Positions 59,015 to 64,000 of a DNA stretch of 64,000 bases are shown here, one piece after another. This stretch comes from Halobacteriales archaeon QS_4_69_225 (lineage in GTDB: Archaea; Halobacteriota; Halobacteria; Halobacteriales; Haloarculaceae). A program made the position numbers and the translations under genes. Location of the stretch: assembly GCA_003020965.1 (NCBI GenBank), contig PXRL01000026.1, positions 62,001-126,000 of the forward strand. Reading direction: 5' to 3'. The first letter of the stretch is position 1. Each line of letters opens with the position of its first letter. A model generated the notes under the pieces. That model ran no database searches. It saw only the letters and a list, made by a program, of their open reading frames with translations, and had not been told where the DNA came from.

Positions 59015-59120
59015 CCTCACCCTACTTGTTCACGGCTTCTTCTCGCGGGCCGCAGGCCCGCTCGAATGGTTCGCGGAACTTTGTTCCGCGCTATCGCCGT
59101 TCGCTTCGTTGAGGGTGGGG
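59015..59120 (-). ncRNA. candidate omega RNA scaffold and right end of IS element 2
   Basis: Read on the minus strand, an outer stem pairs 59112-59120 with 59015-59023 (one wobble), enclosing two perfect hairpins: GCGGAAC-type arms at 59072-59079 and 59083-59090, and GCGGGCC/GGCCCGC arms at 59045-59051 and 59055-59061. The position, overlapping the 3' end of tnpB and ending at the element border, is that of the guide RNA of TnpB systems; the guide would be the adjoining ahbAB 3' sequence. Confidence 0.55.
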
Positions 59121-60355
59121 CTTTCGCGTGGACTCCCGCTCTGGCCGGAATCTCCGGCAGGAGGTTCAAATTCTCCGTTCGCGTTCAACATCCCGCGATT
59201 CAAGCGCACGCCTACGGGTGCGCCTCCGCCGTCCCCAGTTTGGTTACGACGGAGATACCGCAGACCGATGTTTTTGGCCGCGTTGTAGTCGGCGTGGTTC
59301 CCGTACCCACATTTCAAGCACTCGAAGTTCTCGCCCTCGCGGTTGTCCGGATGCGTGAACCCGCATGTCGAACACCGCCGCGACGTGTTCTCCGGGTCTA
59401 CCTGCTTGACCGATATACCGCGCGGTTCGGCCTTGTACTCGACGTACTCGTACAATCGGTCGAAGGCCCATTCGTGTCCCCACGACGCGCCAGAAAGCCT
59501 GTCGCGGATGCCAGTCAATTTCTCGAAGGCGATGACTGTACAGCCGTTCTCGGCGGCCTCCTCGATAATGCCGTTCGCAATTCGGTGGAGCATCATCGTG
59601 AAGCGCCCCGTCTCTTTGCGACCGACAGACTGGATGTTCTCGTGGGCGTGACGGCTTCCGCGCTGCTGGAGCGATCCACGCCGTTTCTCGTACTCCCGTC
59701 GCCAGTGGTCGAACTCGCTACCGCTCCAGAACACACCCGTTGACGTGACCGCGAGTTGGTTTACGCCGAGGTCAACGCCGAGGACTGTGCTGTGCCCGGT
59801 CGTTGCCTGTTCCAACGTATCGGACTCCACCTCCGCCTTTGTGCGGAGATGAAGGAACCACTCGCCGTCTCTGTGGTGCAGTTCCGCGCTCGTCACCTCG
59901 TAGTCGTCGTTGTCGAGGTACCGACTGTGGGGTGTGTCGCGGGCGGGGTCGGGGAGGACGTACTCGACGTCGATGCGTCCATCGACGGTCGCCAGCGACA
60001 CGTACTCGTCGTGGAAGGTGGCGCACCGCCTGTCGTAGACGGCGGTCGGATTCGAGAAGTGCGGTTTGCCTGCGTATCTGCCCTGTTTCCAGCGGGCGAC
60101 GGCACTCTGCACGGCGTCAGCGGCCTTGTTGCGAGCGTTTTGGACGAGGTTCGCGTGCAATCCTGTCTGGTCGCGCACCTCGTCGTAGGTTTCCTCTTGT
60201 AACTGTGCCTTGCTGGTCGTTTTATATTCGCCCTGCCACGCGTGGTTGACGACGTGGTTAGCGGCCCACAGAAACTCGTCTACTGTCTCATACAGAAGTG
60301 CAGCGCCGTCGCTGTCCACGTCGAGTTTGACCGGGACAGTTCGCCGCACCTCCAT
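59030..60355 (-). CDS. tnpB: TnpB, RNA-guided DNA endonuclease of IS200/IS605 elements
   Basis: A 441-residue TnpB. RuvC motifs are all present: Asp in [15 protein letters not shown] (about residue 197), Glu in [13 protein letters not shown] (about residue 285) and Asp in [14 protein letters not shown] (about residue 368). The zinc ribbon is [11 protein letters not shown] ... CLKCGYGN. The last 60 residues are low-complexity and read into the structured right end, so they may overlap the guide RNA and be dispensable. Codon use is chromosomal. An expected protein-guide complex would cut the vacated site and so favour retention of the element. Confidence 0.9.
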   Translation of the reverse strand: MEVRRTVPVKLDVDSDGAALLYETVDEFLWAANHVVNHAWQGEYKTTSKAQLQEETYDEVRDQTGLHANLVQNARNKAADAVQSAVARWKQGRYAGKPHFSNPTAVYDRRCATFHDEYVSLATVDGRIDVEYVLPDPARDTPHSRYLDNDDYEVTSAELHHRDGEWFLHLRTKAEVESDTLEQATTGHSTVLGVDLGVNQLAVTSTGVFWSGSEFDHWRREYEKRRGSLQQRGSRHAHENIQSVGRKETGRFTMMLHRIANGIIEEAAENGCTVIAFEKLTGIRDRLSGASWGHEWAFDRLYEYVEYKAEPRGISVKQVDPENTSRRCSTCGFTHPDNREGENFECLKCGYGNHADYNAAKNIGLRYLRRNQTGDGGGAPVGVRLNRGMLNANGEFEPPAGDSGQSGSPRESPTLNEANGDSAEQSSANHSSGPAAREKKP

Positions 60356-60463
60356 ACGTCAGACGTGTCCCCGGCAATTTATAAATATTGGATAGAAAGG
60401 GTGGTAACAGTCCGTGGACAGTGGCGGAATTGTCGGCTTCCTCCTCGGCCTACTCGCTCCGCG

Positions 60464-60519
60464 CTTCCGACTCGGCGTCGGAAGCCCTCGCTCTTTGAGG
60501 CCGGGGGCTCCGCCTCAAA
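60464..60519. terminator. two hairpins downstream of the 60530 gene
   Basis: CTTCCGAC/GTCGGAAG (60464-60471 with 60477-60484) and TTTGAGGC/GCCTCAAA (60494-60501 with 60512-60519) are perfect 8-base stems. They lie just after the stop codon of the minus-strand gene at 60530 and between it and the TnpB element, so they may act as transcription terminators or be transposon-end structures. Confidence 0.4.
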
Positions 60520-60529
60520 AACTGCTGAA

Positions 60530-60784
60530 TCAGTCGGCGGCGATGAACACCAGCGGCCCGACGACGATGAGCCCGAGTCCCAGCCACTGGAAGTACATCG
60601 CGTGGGTGCTCATCGGCGTCAGGAAGAACACGAGCCCGAAGACGGTGAACTGCAGCCCGGTGAGCCGCATCGACTTCTTGACGACCCCCACGCCGACCGC
60701 GCCGAGAAACAACAGGAGAATGGCGTGTGCGACGCTGTATTGGCGCAGAATCCCGTCGACCACCTGCAAGGGGAGTTCGAGCAT
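60530..60784 (-). CDS. small three-helix membrane protein
   Basis: An 84-residue protein with three hydrophobic helices (VAHAILLLFLGAVGVGVV, LQFTVFGLVFFLTP, LGLGLIVVGPLVFIA) and a positively charged loop KKSMRLTG between the first two. No catalytic motif. The ATG at 60782-60784 is the natural start. Composition is chromosomal. It belongs to the many short haloarchaeal membrane proteins of unknown function, and its neighbours give no hint. Confidence 0.7.
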   Translation of the reverse strand: MLELPLQVVDGILRQYSVAHAILLLFLGAVGVGVVKKSMRLTGLQFTVFGLVFFLTPMSTHAMYFQWLGLGLIVVGPLVFIAAD

Positions 60785-60841
60785 CCCTAGCGGATATGGC
60801 GCGGTTCCGGTCTTAACCCTTCCGTTAGCCGGGTCCGGCGG

Positions 60842-61060
60842 TCAGCCGTCGGCGGGGCCGGTCAGCTCGAGGTCCCGGAGCCAGACCACCCAGACCACCA
60901 GCAGCGCCCCCGCGTAGCAGGCCGCCCAGACGTAGATTCCGAGGAACTCGTAGCCGCTGTTCGACAGGAGGTAGTCGGCGACGCCGGCGGTGGCGATCGT
61001 CCCCGACAGCAGGAGTATCCCCGCGGCCCAGCCCGGCAGGTCGGCGTCGGCGTCGGTCAT
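60842..61060 (-). CDS. small two-helix membrane protein
   Basis: A 72-residue protein with a short acidic head (MTDADADLPGW), one helix (AAGILLLSGTIATAGVADYL), a loop NSGYEFLG and a second helix (YVWAACYAGALLVVWVVWL), then an acidic tail. No motif suggests a function. Same strand as the 60530 gene, 57 bases upstream of it, so they may be co-transcribed. Confidence 0.65.
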   Translation of the reverse strand: MTDADADLPGWAAGILLLSGTIATAGVADYLLSNSGYEFLGIYVWAACYAGALLVVWVVWLRDLELTGPADG

Positions 61061-61183
61061 GCCCGTCCGTAGCGGACCCGGAGGTTCGAGCGTTGCGGTC
61101 CGGCCCCGGCCGGACTCGACCGCCGTTGTCGGCGGCTCGACGGCGGGCGGTCCGGCAATATGAAAGTCCGGATACGACCGGCG

Positions 61184-61196
61184 GTAGTAATACTAC
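61184..61196. promoter_or_regulatory. palindrome over the promoter of the 61218 gene
   Basis: GTAGTA, one A, then TACTAC is a perfect 6-base inverted repeat centred 28 bases before the ATG at 61218, the place where a TATA box would sit in a leaderless gene. It could be a repressor operator. Confidence 0.4.
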
Positions 61197-61217
61197 CTTG
61201 GGTCCGTACAGAAGCAT

Positions 61218-61622
61218 ATGGGTTGGACCGTCGACGTCGAGTCGGACTGGCGGGTGGGTCGTGACCACCTCCGGGAGTACTGGTCGTGGACCGGCGTGGC
61301 GCTGTATCTCCTGCTCACGCTCGACCTGCTGACGACGCTGTACGCGGCGGCGCTGTACGGCCCCGCCGCGGAGTCGAACCCGTTCGTCCGGGCCGTGCTG
61401 ACACAGGGCGTTTCCCCTCTCGTCGCCGTCAACCTCGCGGCGCTCGCGATTTCCGTCGGGCTCCTGGCGGCGTACATACGGCTGCTGCGGCGCACCCGCG
61501 GCCTCGAGGCGTGGTTCCTGGCCCGGGGCTTCGAGGCGTGGCTCGGCGGTCTCATCGCCGCCGGGCTGTTCGTTTTCGCCAACAACCTCTCGGTCATCGT
61601 CCTCGGCGCGTCGCTGCTGTGA
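61218..61622 (+). CDS. four-helix membrane protein (DUF5658-like)
   Basis: A 134-residue membrane protein with about four helices. The first loop contains LTLDLLTTLYAAALYGPAAE followed by SNPFVRAVL, the E-x-NP motif that marks DUF5658-type proteins, in which a Glu-Ser/Asn-Pro follows the first helix. The closing helix is LIAAGLFVFANNLSVIVLG. The function of the family is not known. It precedes msrB by 89 bases on the same strand. Confidence 0.7.
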   Translation: MGWTVDVESDWRVGRDHLREYWSWTGVALYLLLTLDLLTTLYAAALYGPAAESNPFVRAVLTQGVSPLVAVNLAALAISVGLLAAYIRLLRRTRGLEAWFLARGFEAWLGGLIAAGLFVFANNLSVIVLGASLL

Positions 61623-61711
61623 GCGGGTCAGCCCGGCGCCGCGCGAGGCGGCCGTGTCGACCCCCCGGGCAATCACGCAGGGATTTAACCGCCGGCGCAC
61701 GAACACCGATT

Positions 61712-62122
61712 ATGGCCGAGCAATCCGGCGACGACATCCCACGGACCGACGAGGAGTGGCGCGAGCAGCTGAACGACGAGGAGTACGAAGTGCTCAGAAA
61801 CGAGGGCACGGAGCCGCGCGGCTCCTCGGAGCTGCTGGAGGTCGACGACGATGGCACGTTCCGGTGTGCCGGCTGCGGGCAGGCGCTGTTCACCAGCGAC
61901 GAGAAGTTCGGCTCCGGGACGGGGTGGCCGAGCTTCTACGACCCCGCCGACAGCGACGCCGTCGAGACGCAGCCGGACCACAGCCTCGGCCGCACCCGCA
62001 CGGAGGTGATCTGCAGCCGCTGTGAGGGCCACCTCGGCCACGTCTTCGACGACGGCCCCGACCCGACCGGCAAGCGCTACTGCATCAACGGCGCGGCCCT
62101 CGACTTCGACGACGAGGAGTAA
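61712..62122 (+). CDS. msrB: peptide methionine-R-sulfoxide reductase MsrB
   Basis: A 136-residue MsrB that reduces the R-epimer of methionine sulfoxide. Structural zinc Cys pairs are in FRCAGCGQALF and VICSRCEGH; the substrate pocket has GSGTGWPSFYDP; HLGHVFDDGP is the second active-site block; and the catalytic Cys is in KRYCINGAALDF near residue 126. The usual INS is ING here. No signal peptide, so it protects cytoplasmic proteins from oxidative damage. Confidence 0.93.
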   Translation: MAEQSGDDIPRTDEEWREQLNDEEYEVLRNEGTEPRGSSELLEVDDDGTFRCAGCGQALFTSDEKFGSGTGWPSFYDPADSDAVETQPDHSLGRTRTEVICSRCEGHLGHVFDDGPDPTGKRYCINGAALDFDDEE

Positions 62123-62255
62123 CCGGCGGGATACCGGGGTCTCGTCGGCCCGCACCGTCGGCGCCGACGACTCCGGCGGGTAGGCGCCGGTTGTTTTATT
62201 GTGTGTTGGTCACACGGAACGTAACACGTGGGCGTTCGAGGCGCCCCCCAGACAC

Positions 62256-62669
62256 ATGGACGAGGACACACTCGAGCGGCCGGTCAAAGAGGTCATGAAC
62301 AGCCCGGTACGGACCGTCGACTACGACACGTCGGTGGCGGACGCCGCACGGACGCTGACGAGAGATGATATCGGGTCGCTGGTCGTCGGCGACGACCCCA
62401 TCGGCATCGTCGCCGAGTCGGACATCGTCGACGCCGTCGGCGCCGAACGCGACGTCGACCGCATGACGGTCGGTCAGGTGATGACGGAAGGCGTCACGAC
62501 GGTCGACGCCGCCGACTCCGTCGAGACCGCCTGCGAGCGGATGCGCGACGAGGGCATCAAGAAGCTCCCCGTCACCGGCGACGACGGTCTGGCCGGCATC
62601 ATCACGACGACCGACGTCACCCACGCGCTGGTGCCCGAACTCGACGACGTCATCACTGCCTTCCAGTGA
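62256..62669 (+). CDS. tandem CBS domain protein
   Basis: A 137-residue protein made of two CBS domains (residues about 8-60 and 72-130), with VKEVMNSPVRTVDYDTSVAD and GQVMTEGVTTVDAADSVETA starting them, and IGSLVVGDDPIGIVAESDIV and IKKLPVTGDDGLAGIITTTD as the ligand-facing halves. Such proteins bind adenine nucleotides or SAM and act as sensors. I start it at the ATG at 62256; a GTTTTATTG box near 62189 would give a leader of about 35 bases. It lies between msrB and an alcohol dehydrogenase. Confidence 0.88.
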   Translation: MDEDTLERPVKEVMNSPVRTVDYDTSVADAARTLTRDDIGSLVVGDDPIGIVAESDIVDAVGAERDVDRMTVGQVMTEGVTTVDAADSVETACERMRDEGIKKLPVTGDDGLAGIITTTDVTHALVPELDDVITAFQ

Positions 62670-62754
62670 CGGCGGCCGGCGGCCGCCCGGTCGCCGCGCC
62701 GCGGGGCCGGCCGCGACCGACACCCTCTGGTGTGACCGCCGCCTACCGACCGGC

Positions 62755-63777
62755 ATGTCGGACCAGATGACGGCGGCGGTCGTATCCGAACCCGGTGCGG
62801 AGTTCGAACTCGTCGAGCGTGCGGTGCCCGAGCCGGACCCCGGCGAGGTCCGGGTCGACGTCGAGGCCTGCGGCATCTGCCACAGCGACGCCTTCGTGAT
62901 GGAGGGCACGTATCCTGGCGTCACGTACCCCCGGGTGCCGGGCCACGAGATCGCCGGCCGCGTCGACGCCGTCGGCGAGGGCGTCGAACGGCTGGCCGCC
63001 GGCGACCGCGTCGGCGTCGGCTGGCACGGCGGCCACTGCTTCGAGTGCGAACCGTGCCGCCGCGGGGAGTTCACCGCCTGTGAGAACGGCGACATCACCG
63101 GGCTGACCTACGACGGCGGCTACGCGGAGTACGCGACGGTGCCGGCGGAAGCCGTCGCGACCGTCCCGGAGGCGCTGGACGCCGTCGACGCCGCGCCGCT
63201 GCTGTGTGCCGGCGTCACGACGTACAACGCCCTGCGGAACACCGACGCCCGGCCGGGCGATCTCGTGGCGATCCAGGGCATCGGCGGGCTGGGCCACCTC
63301 GGCGTCCAGTACGCCCACGCCGTCGGCTTCGAGACGGTCGCCCTCTCGCGGAGCGCCGACAAGGAGCCGCTGGCGCTGGAACTGGGCGCCGACCACTTCC
63401 TCGACACGACCGAGACCGACCCCGCCGAACGCCTCCAGGAGCTCGGCGGCGCGTCGGTCGTCCTCGCGACGGCGCCGGCGAGCGAGGCCATCAGTTCGGT
63501 CGTCGGCGGGCTCGGCCTCGACGGCTCCGTCGTCGTCGTCGGCGTCCCGGGCGACCCCATCGAGGTCGACGGCGCGGAACTCGTCGGCGCCCGTTCCGGC
63601 GTCGAAGGGTGGGCCTCCGGCCACGCCCGCGACTCCCAGGACACCCTCGAGTTCAGCGCGCTCCGGGACATCGCTCCGGAGGTCGAGACGTTCCCGCTGT
63701 CGGAGGTCTCGGCGGCCTACGAACGGATGATCGACAACGAGGCCCGCTTCCGGGTCGTCCTCGAACCCGGCGCGTAG
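62755..63777 (+). CDS. zinc-dependent alcohol dehydrogenase (MDR family)
   Basis: A 340-residue medium-chain dehydrogenase. Catalytic zinc ligands are in ACGICHSDAFVMEG (Cys) and PGHEIAGRVD (His, Glu); the structural zinc loop is CFECEPCRRGEFTAC, with all four Cys; the coenzyme motif is GIGGLGHLGVQYA near residue 178, with SRSADKE after the second strand, suggesting a choice of NADP or NAD that I cannot settle. It resembles AdhP/AdhA-type enzymes acting on primary alcohols or aldehydes. It is a single-gene unit. Confidence 0.92.
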   Translation: MSDQMTAAVVSEPGAEFELVERAVPEPDPGEVRVDVEACGICHSDAFVMEGTYPGVTYPRVPGHEIAGRVDAVGEGVERLAAGDRVGVGWHGGHCFECEPCRRGEFTACENGDITGLTYDGGYAEYATVPAEAVATVPEALDAVDAAPLLCAGVTTYNALRNTDARPGDLVAIQGIGGLGHLGVQYAHAVGFETVALSRSADKEPLALELGADHFLDTTETDPAERLQELGGASVVLATAPASEAISSVVGGLGLDGSVVVVGVPGDPIEVDGAELVGARSGVEGWASGHARDSQDTLEFSALRDIAPEVETFPLSEVSAAYERMIDNEARFRVVLEPGA

Positions 63778-63964
63778 GGCGGCGCTTCCGCGCGAGCGTT
63801 CCGTCGGCGGTCTTCGACTCGTGGCTCTACGGGCGAAGAACGGCTCGAGACGCGACGCGTGCGGACGGCCGAGCCGTCGCTTCTCGACGGAGACGACGGA
63901 AAGTGAGACGCCTACGGGAGTTCGGCCCACCGCGCGGGACGGCGAGAGCCGTCCGCGCCGGGAG

Positions 63965-64000
63965 TGGGCCAAACCGGATTTGAACCGGTGACCTCCCGGT
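63965..64000 (-). tRNA. 3' part of a tRNA on the minus strand (probably Ile), cut by window edge
   Basis: Read on the minus strand, the last 36 bases give a T arm ACCGG-TTCAAAT-CCGGT followed by TTGGCCC and discriminator A at 63965. The anticodon lies outside the window. The GGAGGTC variable region and GGCCC acceptor end look like haloarchaeal tRNA-Ile, but that is inference. Confidence 0.75.

Larger units (their letters stand above)
59010..60415 (-). mobile_element. IS200/IS605-type (TnpB-only) element 2, intact tnpB
   Basis: The right end begins at AACTACC immediately after the ahbAB stop, the same junction as element 1 at 42035, and contains three nested or adjacent hairpins up to 59120. 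The left end lies near 60410, where a minus-strand TTAC precedes CACCCTTTC; TTAC is a known target of some family members. tnpB is intact; no tnpA is present, so transposition would need a transposase from elsewhere. The left boundary is approximate. Confidence 0.75.

Overview
The window is a chromosomal segment of a halophilic archaeon (class Halobacteria). The evidence is high GC codon use in most genes, very acidic proteins, many genes with a TATA-like box about 25-30 bases before the start codon (leaderless transcripts), and haloarchaeal signature genes: TrmY, the AglF/AglG/AglM N-glycosylation enzymes, a fused siroheme decarboxylase, and VapBC. The species cannot be named from the sequence.

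Layout. 1-7.5 kb: the end of an acyl-CoA dehydrogenase, a nitroreductase, a 48-residue Cys-containing protein, a TrmB-type regulator, then a minus-strand operon of three extended SDR enzymes whose first gene is a UDP-sulfoquinovose synthase (SqdB/Agl3) homologue, and an M42 aminopeptidase. 7.6-28.5 kb: a surface-glycan island, much of it visibly poorer in GC. It holds two FkbM methyltransferases, a DUF2304-GT2 fusion, five GT4 glycosyltransferases, four alkaline-phosphatase-superfamily proteins (two sulfatase-like, two phosphodiesterase-like), two polysaccharide deacetylases, a GT-C-like membrane protein, a small ribbon-helix-helix-like protein and an ABC flippase. 28.7-41.4 kb: a GC-rich core with a 4-epimerase, VapBC, AglF, a GT87-type membrane enzyme, AglG, a UDP-sugar 6-dehydrogenase with a UDP-HexNAc 4-epimerase, two GT4 enzymes and two more alkaline-phosphatase-superfamily proteins.

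41.6-52 kb: an MNT/HEPN toxin-antitoxin locus wrecked by an IS200/IS605-type (TnpB) element, then AglM, a second ABC flippase and a GT4, followed by two copies of a GT4 plus phosphohydrolase-like pair separated by transposon debris. 52-64 kb: a housekeeping block with TrmY, a membrane protein, tRNA-Pro(CGG) followed by two partial copies of its 3' end, a CHY zinc finger, NUDIX, cyclophilin, a TrpD-like protein, a PH-domain protein, fused AhbAB, an intact TnpB element, small membrane proteins, MsrB, a CBS protein, an alcohol dehydrogenase and the end of a tRNA (probably Ile) on the minus strand.

How it fits together (inference). AglF, AglM, the WbpO/WbpP-like pair, the SqdB operon and the epimerases would make nucleotide sugars. 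The GT2/GT4 enzymes would build a lipid-linked glycan on the cytoplasmic face, FkbM, deacetylase and phosphatase-fold enzymes would decorate it, the two ABC proteins would flip it, and the GT-C/GT87-like membrane proteins could extend it outside. No AglB oligosaccharyltransferase is present here. The most unusual signals are the eight alkaline-phosphatase-fold proteins without signal peptides, seven of which end in the same short LGY tail that also ends a separate 60-residue protein.
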